50,472 bases of DNA from JBAYGJ01 sp041649335 (GCA_041649335.1 JBAZNF010000007.1:1-50472), one strand, 5' to 3'; positions 37,945 through 46,709 are shown, counted from the stretch's first letter. Numbers and translations: made by a program. The notes: a model not told the origin generated them from the letters alone.

Positions 37945-39069
37945 TTAAAATTTCTCAATGGTCACCCCCAGTTCAGAAAGTTCTGGTTGGGTATAATTTT
38001 CCAGTCCGCCCACCAGACCGGTAGCCGCATAGAGTTCGTCAAACAGCGCCTGCTTTTGTTCAAACAACGCCAGGTTCTGGTCGATTGATAGCGCGAAATC
38101 AGTGCCCGCCGACCCGCTCACGCCTTCATCTTTCGCCGCCTGCAACTCCGTTTTCGCCATAGATACCAGCCGGGCCATGACATAGGCGAACCCTTTGTCC
38201 CGCATCAGCGCCTGCCAGGCATCAGGATGGTGGTCTTTGATATTTTTCAGATGCAAGGACAGGTAATACAGCTGACGCGACAAGGCCTGGGGAGCGTCTT
38301 CATCGATCACGCCGGTCTGATAGCGGATGTATGCCCTGGCCACACGGACGCTTTTAGTGTATGAATTAATTTCATCAAGGGTGGTGTATATCTTCTGTTT
38401 GCTCTCTTTTAGGTATTTTTCGTCCATGGAGGCGCTTTGGGAAATATATTTCAGCAATTCATCGCCCTGCGGCGCGTCAATTTCCGGTATGCTGATAAAT
38501 TTATCTTCGATGACATACCCATAGCCAGTGCATTCCGGATGGCTGAGGTCGCTAATGTGCGAAAGTTCATGGACTACGAAATCTAGCCGACCCGCTTCGT
38601 CCATGGAGCGCAGAAAAAAGTTTACAAACATTGGCTGTTCTTCGTACGTCTTCAGCACTTGATTTACCACCAGAAAGTACCCTTCGGGATAATAATCTTT
38701 GAGAAATTTCATGCTCGCTTGGGCCGAGGCGATTGATTCATCAGCCGTCAATGCCTTCATTAACTGGGAGTCTCCAATTTCAGAAAAATTTGAAGTTCCG
38801 GAATCGTACTCCCTCAGAAGTTTAACGATTTTTTCGTTGAATGTTTCCTCGTCCATGGAGGCTACCGTGTAGTCGGGAGGCATGCTGGCATTAAACTGTT
38901 CCGAGTACTGTTCGGCTGCGCCCCGATCCGCCACGATGTCCGCCTGTTTTTTTTCGATGATAAAAATTGCCGCAACGAACCCGATTACTATCAAGATAAG
39001 AATAACCGTTGGAATTATACAGCATGCTTGTGACCTCTTTTTTTTCGGCTCCGGTGTTTTTTCGTCCAT
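37945..39069 (-). CDS. membrane-anchored HExxH protein
   Basis: A 374-residue protein: basic N-terminal tail, one membrane helix (~17-38, IIPTVILILIVIGFVAAIFII), then a mainly helical outer domain. HELSH at 167-171 in FVVHELSHISDLSHPEC is a zincin motif, with nearby His and Cys that could complete the zinc site. Surrounding sequence is not a recognised peptidase family. The remaining helices (LREYDSGTSNF..., YTKSVRVARAYIRYQTG) may be a substrate-binding scaffold. Peptidase activity inferred. Confidence 0.6.
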   Translation of the reverse strand: MDEKTPEPKKKRSQACCIIPTVILILIVIGFVAAIFIIEKKQADIVADRGAAEQYSEQFNASMPPDYTVASMDEETFNEKIVKLLREYDSGTSNFSEIGDSQLMKALTADESIASAQASMKFLKDYYPEGYFLVVNQVLKTYEEQPMFVNFFLRSMDEAGRLDFVVHELSHISDLSHPECTGYGYVIEDKFISIPEIDAPQGDELLKYISQSASMDEKYLKESKQKIYTTLDEINSYTKSVRVARAYIRYQTGVIDEDAPQALSRQLYYLSLHLKNIKDHHPDAWQALMRDKGFAYVMARLVSMAKTELQAAKDEGVSGSAGTDFALSIDQNLALFEQKQALFDELYAATGLVGGLENYTQPELSELGVTIEKF

Positions 39070-39090
39070 CGCTTATTTTTTATTGAGCAT

Positions 39091-39273
39091 TTAGTGACCA
39101 AAAAATTTCAGAGCTTCATACACGAAAAATACCGGCCAGACGATTGCTTTCAGGAATCCGAGCACGCCAAACCAAAAACCTGTTGCGGTGGAAATGTAAT
39201 AGATAGCCGCTCCGATGAAACCCAGTCCATAGACTGCTTCGCTGCCGTGTTTGTGAACATCGATGTCTATCAT
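39091..39273 (-). CDS. 60-residue membrane protein
   Basis: ATG 39273 begins MIDIDVHKHGSEAVYG, then one or two hydrophobic helices (LGFIGAAIYYISTATGFWFGVLGFLKAIVWPVFFVYEAL). The pattern (GFLKAIVWPxFFVYEALKFF) resembles small CPR membrane proteins found beside transport genes. Gap of 21 bases to the HExxH gene. Role unknown. Confidence 0.6.
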   Translation of the reverse strand: MIDIDVHKHGSEAVYGLGFIGAAIYYISTATGFWFGVLGFLKAIVWPVFFVYEALKFFGH

Positions 39274-39320
39274 GGCATGTATGTAATATTTAGAGGCCGT
39301 AACGCAATACAGCCTGACCG

Positions 39321-39728
39321 TCAATGCGATACAGGATTATTATATTTCGTCAGCGACGGTCCAGCTGCCACGCCGATGAAAATCAGGTATGTGCTCCACT
39401 GGCCGAAGACTATGGGAGCCGTTTGGTTTGGGACGGCGATGATCATGAGAATCAGGGCGAGCATGACGGCCCAGACCATGCCGTAAGCCAGGGCCACTTT
39501 TCGTGTCGGCGGCTTGAGGCGGCGGGAGTACAGCCAGGAGCAGCCGGCCAACAGGACGGCAACTATGATCCCCGTCCACCAATAATCAACCGGCTGGTCG
39601 GAACCGGTCACGACGGACATGATGAACAGCAGGAGCATGGTCAGGACGAACAGCTGCAGGCCGTAGCCGGCCAGTTTGAGCCAGGGAAATATAGGTTTGT
39701 GTGGGAGTACTGATTGCGGTTCCGTCAT
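39321..39728 (-). CDS. 135-residue four-helix membrane protein
   Basis: Four hydrophobic helices: LQLFVLTMLLLFIMSVV, WWTGIIVAVLLAGCSWLY, YGMVWAVMLALILMIIAV, and WSTYLIFIGVAAG. Short polar ends, basic loop YSRRLKPPTRK. No family recognised. It follows the 359-aa gene by 17 bases in the minus-strand run. Confidence 0.6.
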   Translation of the reverse strand: MTEPQSVLPHKPIFPWLKLAGYGLQLFVLTMLLLFIMSVVTGSDQPVDYWWTGIIVAVLLAGCSWLYSRRLKPPTRKVALAYGMVWAVMLALILMIIAVPNQTAPIVFGQWSTYLIFIGVAAGPSLTKYNNPVSH

Positions 39729-39745
39729 ATATTATTGTTTTAATA

Positions 39746-40825
39746 TCAGAAAATTTTCTTTAGATTCGATTTGGTGTTGATTTGGGATTGCAGTTGTTTT
39801 GCTTCTTCTGAATCTGGTTGGCCGATGACAAATTGAGCCCAACATTTTTTATCAATATGCCAGTCGGCAAAGTCCGCATGGAGTCCCGGATATAGCACGA
39901 TAGAATATATTTGTGTTCCATCCGTTTCAGCTGTGATTGGCGATGTTGGCGTGAGCGTTATCGTCCGCGCGTCATCACTCAATTCAAGCTGGTAATTGGT
40001 TTTGTGGTATATTTTTTCCGGGTCACCGGTCATCAATATAATGTTATTGGGAATGACCGTGGCTCGTTTAAGCGTATTTTCGAAAGATATCGATACTTGT
40101 TCCACGCGTGAAGTTATGCTGCCGTGGGCCGGGGATATGCTTGTGGGGCGAAATACGCCGAAAATGTTTTCACACGTACCGATGGAACCGAGCTCTGTAG
40201 TATCGTCCGTATTTGAAAAAGTGTTCGTCCATGGCAATACTTTTGAAAAGTCACCTTTGGTAAAAATCAGAGTAAACAACACGAACAGCAGGAAAGGCAA
40301 CATTTTGATAAAGTACCAGAATCTGGCGTTGGCGTAGGTTGTTTTTTTGAGATATTTTACGAGCCAGATGCCGATGACCATTAACGAGAGGCTGACACAC
40401 AGCCCGAGCAGAGCGTTCCAAACATATGACAGCGGACGATTTTGGAGTATGTCGAAGGGGATCAGGCCGATAATGATAAAGGTGGCGGTGAAAAAACTGA
40501 TGAGCAGTATCACCCCAAAGAGAAATAGCGATCCGATGCCGCCGAGTACTGACCGGTACAGGTGCTGCCAGATTCCTATGTAGTACTCTTTTATTGTGGC
40601 GACATTGGCCGTCCAATCCTCATTTTTTTGTTTATATACCGCCCAGATAATGATATATATAGTGTGTGCAATCAATGCGGCGATAATCATGCAAATCAGC
40701 GCGGTAAAAAATGTAGCGACCGGTTCCGGACCGTCATACGAATTCAGGTGGCTAAACGTAAGTATTGCACCACAAAGCCAGGCGGTGGCAGTAAAGCAAA
40801 AAAGTATGATAATAAATTTTTTCAT
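39746..40825 (-). CDS. multi-helix membrane protein with Ig-like C-terminal domain
   Basis: A 359-residue protein: signal/helix 1 (IIILFCFTATAWLCGAIL), helix 2, and further helices to ~195, then a ~150-residue outer domain. The latter starts PTSISPAHGSITSRVEQVSISF and includes LSDDARTITLTPTSPI, the pattern of SbsA-type (Big_5) Ig-like domains. Probably a membrane protein with an extracellular Ig fold. The 116-aa gene ends 7 bases upstream. Confidence 0.55.
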   Translation of the reverse strand: MKKFIIILFCFTATAWLCGAILTFSHLNSYDGPEPVATFFTALICMIIAALIAHTIYIIIWAVYKQKNEDWTANVATIKEYYIGIWQHLYRSVLGGIGSLFLFGVILLISFFTATFIIIGLIPFDILQNRPLSYVWNALLGLCVSLSLMVIGIWLVKYLKKTTYANARFWYFIKMLPFLLFVLFTLIFTKGDFSKVLPWTNTFSNTDDTTELGSIGTCENIFGVFRPTSISPAHGSITSRVEQVSISFENTLKRATVIPNNIILMTGDPEKIYHKTNYQLELSDDARTITLTPTSPITAETDGTQIYSIVLYPGLHADFADWHIDKKCWAQFVIGQPDSEEAKQLQSQINTKSNLKKIF

Positions 40826-40832
40826 GGATTAT

Positions 40833-41183
40833 TTAAGGTTGCGGAATATATTTTTTAGATAGAAGCAACATAATGAATAATGCAATGGCCGGGATGAGGT
40901 AAGCCAGGTCAAACCAGCCGACCTGGTCGGTGACGGTCAGCATGATGTTGGCCACGGAAAATAGTGTCGCGAGCCACCAGGCCCAGTGCCGTCTTTTATT
41001 TAAGTTATAGGTGAGTCCGGCTAATATGACCGCACAGCTAAAGCCGCTCATGCTATAAAAATAGCGGTAGTCGGAATCGCGAAGCAGCCAAGCGGCGGCG
41101 AACAGCAGCCAGAACAGCGCGACGACGTACATTAATATTACTGTGGCGGAGAATATTTTTGGTTTTGGTAAAGGCGTATCCAT
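40833..41183 (-). CDS. 116-residue four-helix membrane protein (first gene of the run)
   Basis: Four predicted helices (ATVILMYVVALFWLLFAAAW, FYSMSGFSCAVILAGLTY, WAWWLATLFSVANIMLTV, LAYLIPAIALFIMLLL). The N-terminus MDTPLPKPK faces the cytoplasm. Promoter geometry puts the transcription start at or next to ATG 41183. No family recognised. It heads an eight-gene minus-strand run to 36735. Confidence 0.6.
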   Translation of the reverse strand: MDTPLPKPKIFSATVILMYVVALFWLLFAAAWLLRDSDYRYFYSMSGFSCAVILAGLTYNLNKRRHWAWWLATLFSVANIMLTVTDQVGWFDLAYLIPAIALFIMLLLSKKYIPQP

Positions 41184-41189
41184 ATGTTT

Positions 41190-41219
41190 ATTGTCCCTCT
41201 TTTTGCCAACATTGGCAAA
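41190..41219 (-). promoter_or_regulatory. leaderless promoter with overlapping palindrome
   Basis: TTTGCCAA-CA-TTGGCAAA (41202-41219) is a perfect inverted repeat. It covers a minus-strand -35 TTGCCA (41213-41218), with a 17-bp spacer to GACAAT (41190-41195). The start would fall at ATG 41183. Confidence 0.5.
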
Positions 41220-41252
41220 TAAAAATCCCCTTCGGCAGAAGCCAAAGGGGAT
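41218..41252 (-). terminator. intrinsic terminator of the beta-helix gene
   Basis: Minus strand ATCCCCTT...AAGGGGAT stem then TTTTATTTG. Confidence 0.8.
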
Positions 41253-41279
41253 GATCCAGGTAGCAGGAACCGTGAACTG

Positions 41280-43238
41280 TTATTTCATAAGAACCATTTT
41301 CATGCTTTGTACGAATTCATCGGCCTGAACTCGGTACAAGTAGATGCCGGAGCTTGCCTGCCGTCCGTCCCAGGTAACGTGGTAATAGCCGGCCGGTTGG
41401 CGGGTATTGACCAGCGTCACGACGTGCTGTCCCAGGATATTGTAGATGGAAACATCCACGTCGGCCGACCGGGGCAGGTCGTACGAAATAGTGGTGGTGG
41501 GATTGAACGGGTTCGGGTAGTTTTGCGCTACGGCGAATACCGTCGGCAACCCAGATGGCTGTTCGTCATCTACGCCGGTCGGTATCGACAGTGTGGCGTT
41601 AACGCTGACCGTTGCGCCAGCCGTGATTTCCACCGTATCGATCCATGTTTGGTAGCCCTCGAGCGCTAATGTCACAACGTGACTGCCGGGCCGGATATTG
41701 GCGAGTAGCTTCGGCGTCCGGCCGACTATTATACTATCCACCAGCACGTCAGCATTCGGAGGAGTGGAGGTGATGTTTAGCCAGCTCGGCAAGTGGGTGA
41801 GATAATACACGCCCAGGTCGGTAATGGTACCGTCCGGATCATCAGGGCTGCCCGGATTGCCGGCCTCAAGGCAAGGAGACAGCTCGGTCAGGTGGTAGGT
41901 AGTATCGGCCGTGTACAGCGGATCGACGAAGATATTGAAGTACTTGTCGCACGGCGTGCCGTTTATGTTCCAGCCCCAGGTAGTAACGCCAGCTCCGGGG
42001 AGCGATCCGGAGATAAGACCGGTGTTGCCCCAGAAGTCGGTGTACCTGACACTTACGGTCGAGTACGTGTCCCACTGGATGGCATTTCCGTTGGTGCTGG
42101 TAATGATGCTGTTCGTCAGAGCAGCCGTTGAGTTGCTCAGGTAGATGCCGCCGCTGTAGTTGCTGGGCATTGTCAGGTGGTCGAGGACCACGCCTATCGA
42201 GTTGCCGATGTACATACCGGCTCCAGCCCAGCCGCCCGATCGGTTGAGCGAGTTTCCGGCGATGAGGTTATTGGCCACCGTCGGCCGGAAGCAGTAGTTG
42301 AGGAAGATCCCGGCACCGTAGATAGAGCTCTGGTCAGGGATGCTGAGGTAATTGCCGGTTATTGTGTTCCCGTCGATCGTAACGTTAGGGGAGTTGAGCC
42401 AGCAGATACCCGCGCCTTGGCCACTTGCCCCGATCAGGTAGTTCCAGTTGCCGTAGATGTAGTTGCCGCTAATGGTATTTTGGGTAACCAATCCCTCGGC
42501 AATGTTCAGGTAGATGCCTCCGCCTCGTGCCACCGGGCTGTAACCACTGAAAAAGATGTAGTTGCCGCTGAAGACATTCCCGGTAAATACTACCAGACAT
42601 GACTCAGCATACACGCCGCCAGCGTACCCGTACTTGCTGTGTCCGCCGTAGGAGTGGTTTCCGGTAATTTCGTTCTCGTTCAGACGAAGCGTGCCGTTCC
42701 GGTTGTACACGCCGCCAGCGTATGTACCGGTGTTTTGCGTGATGGCGTTGCCGGCAATCAAGGCAGCCGAACTGTCACAGTAGATGCCGCCGCCCAGGGT
42801 GGCCGAGTTAAGGGTGATTTCATTACCCGTGATGACCACCGATGACCGGAGACAGTAGATGCCGCCGCCCTTCGATGCGCTGCCCTGGGTGATACGGAAG
42901 CCGGAAATGCTGGCCGTGCTGTCCACGTCAACACAGCTGATAACGCCAGCACTGTTGTTGGCCTGAAGCCATGTGAATTCCGGACCGTCAACACTGAGCA
43001 GGGCAATGCCGCTCTTCGGGACGATCGGAAACACCTCTCCGTTGGTAGCCGGCGAGTAGACGCCGCCGGCAACCAGGACGGTATCACCGACATCCGCCGC
43101 GTCGATGGCCATCTGGATTTTTCCGTACTGACTGGGGACCAGCCTGGTAGTGGCGAGTACCGGTACTGAGAGGGTGAGTACGACAATAACGAGGGTCAGC
43201 GTGAAGCCGACCCAGTGATGTTGTTGCAACCGTTCCAT
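41280..43238 (-). CDS. secreted beta-helix/PEGA protein with T9SS sorting tail
   Basis: A 652-residue protein. Signal peptide 1-30; residues ~35-460 are a right-handed parallel beta-helix made of repeated GGGIYCxxSxxxITGNxIxxN rungs; ~490-555 a PEGA domain (PPNADVLVDSIIVGRTPK); the last ~85 residues carry YPNPFNPTTTISYDLP...DVDVSIYNILGQ and SGIYLYRV, the type A sorting domain of type IX secretion (FlgD-like). AAAGGAG precedes ATG 43238. T9SS tails are typical of Bacteroidota and other didermic phyla, so this gene looks transferred or differently used. No T9SS machinery gene in the window. Confidence 0.85.
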   Translation of the reverse strand: MERLQQHHWVGFTLTLVIVVLTLSVPVLATTRLVPSQYGKIQMAIDAADVGDTVLVAGGVYSPATNGEVFPIVPKSGIALLSVDGPEFTWLQANNSAGVISCVDVDSTASISGFRITQGSASKGGGIYCLRSSVVITGNEITLNSATLGGGIYCDSSAALIAGNAITQNTGTYAGGVYNRNGTLRLNENEITGNHSYGGHSKYGYAGGVYAESCLVVFTGNVFSGNYIFFSGYSPVARGGGIYLNIAEGLVTQNTISGNYIYGNWNYLIGASGQGAGICWLNSPNVTIDGNTITGNYLSIPDQSSIYGAGIFLNYCFRPTVANNLIAGNSLNRSGGWAGAGMYIGNSIGVVLDHLTMPSNYSGGIYLSNSTAALTNSIITSTNGNAIQWDTYSTVSVRYTDFWGNTGLISGSLPGAGVTTWGWNINGTPCDKYFNIFVDPLYTADTTYHLTELSPCLEAGNPGSPDDPDGTITDLGVYYLTHLPSWLNITSTPPNADVLVDSIIVGRTPKLLANIRPGSHVVTLALEGYQTWIDTVEITAGATVSVNATLSIPTGVDDEQPSGLPTVFAVAQNYPNPFNPTTTISYDLPRSADVDVSIYNILGQHVVTLVNTRQPAGYYHVTWDGRQASSGIYLYRVQADEFVQSMKMVLMK

Positions 43239-43412
43239 CGATTGCTCCTTTCATTGAATATGGGGGTTTTTATGTTGTCAATTTACACTTTATTTTCACT
43301 ACAACTTACGCCATTGTACCTATTGTTGTCAAGGATAATAGGGCTAGCCTTGGCAAATAAAAAAACCACCAGCGGTTATATGCCGGCAGTTCTTTAAAAA
43401 TATTTGGATTGT

Positions 43413-44783
43413 TTAAGCGGCTGTTTCGGGCTTTTCAACTTGCCGGTCTCGTTTTTCCTTTTGGCGCATTTCTCCAATAAAGGAAAGCACCTCATCTACA
43501 TGATAGCGGGGGCGTTGGTAAATTTCGTCATGCCGCATGTTGGAGATGTGAGTGCGGACGTTGACTCCTTGGGGAAGGAGTTTTTTCACTCTTTCCATTT
43601 GTGAGGCAGGGAACAACTTGTCGGCCGTGCCAAAAGAAACATATGTATTGGCTTTTACTTTGGGGAGCAATTCCAGGAAACCGCCTTTTGCCAGAACAAA
43701 CGCCTCCCAGACGCGCCAGATGAGCCCCTCGACGCCATACTTGGTGTGTTTACCACGCCAGGTGTTTAGTTGGGAATCCTTCATAATATTTTTTGTCACG
43801 CCCTGGTACATGTCCGTTTCCTGTTGTTCGACTGTTTGCAGGTCAAATTTTTCCAGCTCTGCCATCTGTTGGCGAATGTAATTAATCCCTTTAATAATTT
43901 GCTCAGGGTCAATTTTCGCGTCGGAGCGTTGTTGTTCAAGTGTTTGTAGGGACCGTTCGAGCGTTTCGCGATATGCGCCCTTAAATTCTTTGAGTAGTTT
44001 GTCGGGTACCGGTTTCCTCCCTAACGTTTCAATTTTGCTTTCGCTTGTTTCCGGTATATAGCGACTGCCCAAGCCGCCGAAATGTGGCTTGAAATGTTTT
44101 TTACCGTCGGCCCCCTCTTCAAATAGATGGAAGCTCAGTGCCGGTTCGTGTTCGACGCCGGCAGGAGAAAAGAATACCGCATCGGCAACCTTTTCCGGAT
44201 GTGCGACGGCGAATTGTTCAGCAACAAAGGACCCCTTGGATGAAGAGGTGACGCTGAGGGATTCCGTCGTTAATTCGTCCCCAGCGGCATGTTCTTCTTT
44301 GCGTATGGCATCGATGGCGCGGTTCAGGACTTCGGCGAGTGGAGCGAATGAGCGTTCTTCATGTTTCCATTTACGCCACTCCGTCGGTGACATGTCTGAA
44401 CCGCCGTGGCCTGGTTCGGAAACGACGATAACCCGTTTATTGCCGCGGACAGCCAGTAATTCAACGAATTTTTCGGGGCTGCGGTAGGATGAGCCGTACC
44501 CAGGGACATGGATAATCGTCCGGTCGTTGATTTCCCTGGCGTGTTCCAGGTCATTTTCGTCACGGGCATCCAGCACAATATATTGGATTTTCAATTTTTT
44601 CCCATCTACTCCCGGTGCTTCAATCTCAACATATTTTGGATTTTGAAACTGCGCCTCGACGATTTCCATCTTGCGTTTTTCCACTTCGGTCAGCTCGCCA
44701 TATTCCATGGCGGGGGAAGCGGGCTTCTTATCTGGTGTAATTTCCTCCATCGGGGGCATAGGCATCTCTGGATTATGAGGCAT
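43413..44783 (-). CDS. alpha/beta-hydrolase fold protein
   Basis: A 456-residue protein. After a Pro/Glu-rich N-terminus, IIHVPGYGSS (oxyanion region), VVSEPGHGGSDM, the nucleophile elbow SVTSSSKGSFVAEQFA (Ser in an S-x-S-x-G-like turn), then FGTADKLFPASQ (acid) and SNMRHDEIYQRP (His) give a Ser-Asp-His triad in the right order. A long helical cap (residues ~235-345) sits between strands. No signal peptide. Substrate unknown. Confidence 0.78.
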   Translation of the reverse strand: MPHNPEMPMPPMEEITPDKKPASPAMEYGELTEVEKRKMEIVEAQFQNPKYVEIEAPGVDGKKLKIQYIVLDARDENDLEHAREINDRTIIHVPGYGSSYRSPEKFVELLAVRGNKRVIVVSEPGHGGSDMSPTEWRKWKHEERSFAPLAEVLNRAIDAIRKEEHAAGDELTTESLSVTSSSKGSFVAEQFAVAHPEKVADAVFFSPAGVEHEPALSFHLFEEGADGKKHFKPHFGGLGSRYIPETSESKIETLGRKPVPDKLLKEFKGAYRETLERSLQTLEQQRSDAKIDPEQIIKGINYIRQQMAELEKFDLQTVEQQETDMYQGVTKNIMKDSQLNTWRGKHTKYGVEGLIWRVWEAFVLAKGGFLELLPKVKANTYVSFGTADKLFPASQMERVKKLLPQGVNVRTHISNMRHDEIYQRPRYHVDEVLSFIGEMRQKEKRDRQVEKPETAA

Positions 44784-44797
44784 AGTTTTTGAAAAAT

Positions 44798-44827
44798 AAT
44801 ATAATAATATTGATTTTATCTTATCAA
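44798..44827 (-). promoter_or_regulatory. promoter of the hydrolase gene
   Basis: Minus strand TTGATA (44822-44827), 18-bp spacer, TATATT (44798-44803). Confidence 0.5.
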
Positions 44828-44861
44828 GTAATTATAGGCGTTGCCCGGTAGGAATACAAAT

Positions 44862-44888
44862 TAAAAAAACCACACTAGGTGGTTTTTT
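44862..44888 (-). terminator. terminator of the basic orphan gene (both strands)
   Basis: AAAACCAC...GTGGTTTT with runs of T on both sides; on the minus strand it includes the last codons of the 132-aa gene. Confidence 0.7.
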
Positions 44889-45273
44889 GAAGAGCTGCTG
44901 TTTGGACGAGTTTAGTCTTACCGTTTAATACGGCGGTAATCAGGCGGATCGACTTTTCAGTCGATGCGCCAATTATTACGTGTTGAGTAATGGCTTCCCG
45001 TTGTTTCGGCCGGGTTGACTTGAACAGTCTTACTGCCGCCTGCTGAGCCTGTCGCTTTTTTTTGTTGTACTTTTGCTGGTATTCTTTTGCCTTTCTCTTG
45101 TTTTTCCGGTAGTACCCGCGTAAATACCACTTACGGAACTCCTTCTGGCTCATGGCGAGGGCGCGGCCCAGGCTAACCTGGAAATACGGTTTAATGAACT
45201 TCGCATACTCGGCACGTTTTTGCGCCTGTTGCTTTTTTAGCGTTGCAAGACTCCTCTTAATCATTCTGCCCAT
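44875..45273 (-). CDS. 132-residue basic orphan protein
   Basis: Lys/Gln/Arg-rich, predominantly helical protein: KRSLATLKKQQAQKRAEYAKF, then RKWYLRGYYRKNKRKAKEYQ and KYNKKKRQAQQAAVRLF. No hydrophobic segment; pI must be very high, so nucleic-acid binding is likely. It has a consensus promoter and a terminator. ATG 45273 is without a strong ribosome binding site. No family recognised. Confidence 0.6.
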   Translation of the reverse strand: MGRMIKRSLATLKKQQAQKRAEYAKFIKPYFQVSLGRALAMSQKEFRKWYLRGYYRKNKRKAKEYQQKYNKKKRQAQQAAVRLFKSTRPKQREAITQHVIIGASTEKSIRLITAVLNGKTKLVQTAALQKTT

Positions 45274-45344
45274 GCATCCCCAAGAACACTCCCCTAGTGT
45301 TAATGTGCGTAAATTGAATTACGCTACTATGATTGAATCGCTAT

Positions 45345-45372
45345 AATATAACTGAACTGAAGGACGTGTCAA
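45345..45372 (-). promoter_or_regulatory. promoter of the basic orphan gene
   Basis: Minus strand TTGACA (45367-45372), 16-bp spacer, TATATT (45345-45350). Confidence 0.65.
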
Positions 45373-45580
45373 GTGGTTGACAAGCGGGCGGGGAAGCTGG
45401 ATATTCATGCGCGAGAAATAAAAATTCAAGCCCAGATTTTTTTGATGGTCAGGCGTCGTGGCTAAACGCATCTCTGGTAAAAAACGAACCAGTTAGAAAT
45501 AAATTAAATATTATAGTTTTTATCTGACCCGAAAAAAATATATCCTGCATTGACGCCGGGTAATGATTCTGATAACATGT
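45373..45580. other. gene-free divergent intergenic region
   Basis: AT-rich DNA between two divergent promoters; no reading frame or RNA gene supported. Confidence 0.45.
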
Positions 45581-45586
45581 TATAAT
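45581..45586 (+). promoter_or_regulatory. extended -10 promoter of the deazaguanine-like cluster
   Basis: TGT followed by perfect TATAAT (45581-45586); no good -35 at the right distance (TTGACG at 45550 is too far). The start would be near 45593, leaving only ~7 bases before ATG 45600. Confidence 0.5.
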
Positions 45587-45599
45587 TTATAAAACAACT

Positions 45600-45929
45600 A
45601 TGGTACGTACAATACCACTCCAATTTACCATTACGGGTACAGAAATCCACATTCCATTTAAGGCAATGTGTTCAATTACTGAAAAACCCTTCAGCGGCGT
45701 CGTCCGGATAGCGTATCGTCCCCAAAAAAAAGCGGTTGAATATGTTGATATGGAAAAGGTAGTAAATACGCTGTGCCGCGGGAAACTCACCGCTGAGCAA
45801 TTAACCCATAGAATCTATAAGGATGTTAAACGGAGCATCCGGCCGAAGTCACTATGTGTCACAGTTGACGTTAAGAAATCAGCGGCGCACCGGCCGGTTA
45901 CGGTGTGGATTGATGATAAATCGAATTAA
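45600..45929 (+). CDS. QueF-like T-fold protein, unimodular
   Basis: A 109-residue tunnelling-fold protein that aligns with QueF, the NADPH-dependent preQ0 reductase, and with archaeal QueF-L. AMCSITEKPFSGVVRIAYRP matches the QueF CPxTgQPDxxxIxIxYxP stretch, and KAVEYVDMEKVV its VESKSLKLYL. The thioimide-forming Cys is kept (C24) and the substrate Glu too (E47), but the catalytic Asp is Phe31 and the RGG NADPH-binding motif is replaced by AAHRP. So nitrile binding is plausible, reduction is not. First gene of the cluster; the transporter follows 17 bases later. FolE-like T-fold is the alternative. Confidence 0.6.
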   Translation: MVRTIPLQFTITGTEIHIPFKAMCSITEKPFSGVVRIAYRPQKKAVEYVDMEKVVNTLCRGKLTAEQLTHRIYKDVKRSIRPKSLCVTVDVKKSAAHRPVTVWIDDKSN

Positions 45930-45946
45930 TTAGTAATTGAATATTT

Positions 45947-46690
45947 ATGAATTCAGTTGTTCTTCTCTTTTTTTGGATAATAGGCATCACGTGTATTACG
46001 TTTATCGGGAGTTGGTATGCCCGGCGGTATCAACGGCCCGATTTACTGATTGCATTATATGTCACATTTATTTTAATCGCTCAAATCCTCGCGGTAAAGG
46101 TTTCCGCATTTGATCTGGGGTTCAAGACTTTTTTTGTGCCGAGCGGGGTGTTGGTTTTTTCCGTTACTTTTTTGATAACGGATATTGTCAATGAAAAATT
46201 CGGACGGAAAGCGACGCATCGCATGATTTTAATTGCTTTTATCACCCAGGTCGCCATGGTCGCTTTTCTATGGCTGGGCACAAAATTAACCCCAGCCCCA
46301 TTTTGGGGATTACAGCCGGCCTGGGAGGATATTTTTGGGGTGGTGCCGAGGATCACTTTGGCCAGCTGGATTGCATTCCTGGTTTCGGAAAATGCGGATG
46401 CATTTGTGTTTGACTGGTTCAAAAAAATTACGAAAGGACGGCAGCTATGGATGAGAAATGTCATCAGTACCATCCCCGCCCTGTTGTTGGATACCCTCAT
46501 TTTTATTCCCATCGCTTTTGGGGGTCAGATGCCGCTGTGGACGCTGATAGTTGGCCAGACTACGCTCAAGTGGTTAGTGGGGGTAGTGAATATCCCTTTT
46601 ATGTATTTCAACCGTTGGATTTTCAATAAAAATGAAGATCAAAAAATGACGGAAATATCCGAAGTTATGGAGACGGTTGAGGGTAAGTAA
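45947..46690 (+). CDS. YhhQ/VUT family transporter, likely queuosine-precursor uptake
   Basis: A 247-residue, six- or seven-helix membrane protein. FFVPSGVLVFSVTFLITDIVNEKFGRK is the family signature (TDxxxExFGR). YhhQ/QPTR proteins take up deazaguanine bases such as preQ0, preQ1 or queuine. Position between a QueF-like and a QueC-like gene supports a deazaguanine substrate. It begins 17 bases after the T-fold gene. It ends with a short charged tail. Confidence 0.85.
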   Translation: MNSVVLLFFWIIGITCITFIGSWYARRYQRPDLLIALYVTFILIAQILAVKVSAFDLGFKTFFVPSGVLVFSVTFLITDIVNEKFGRKATHRMILIAFITQVAMVAFLWLGTKLTPAPFWGLQPAWEDIFGVVPRITLASWIAFLVSENADAFVFDWFKKITKGRQLWMRNVISTIPALLLDTLIFIPIAFGGQMPLWTLIVGQTTLKWLVGVVNIPFMYFNRWIFNKNEDQKMTEISEVMETVEGK

Positions 46691-46709
46691 TTATTCACTA
46701 CGGCGATTT

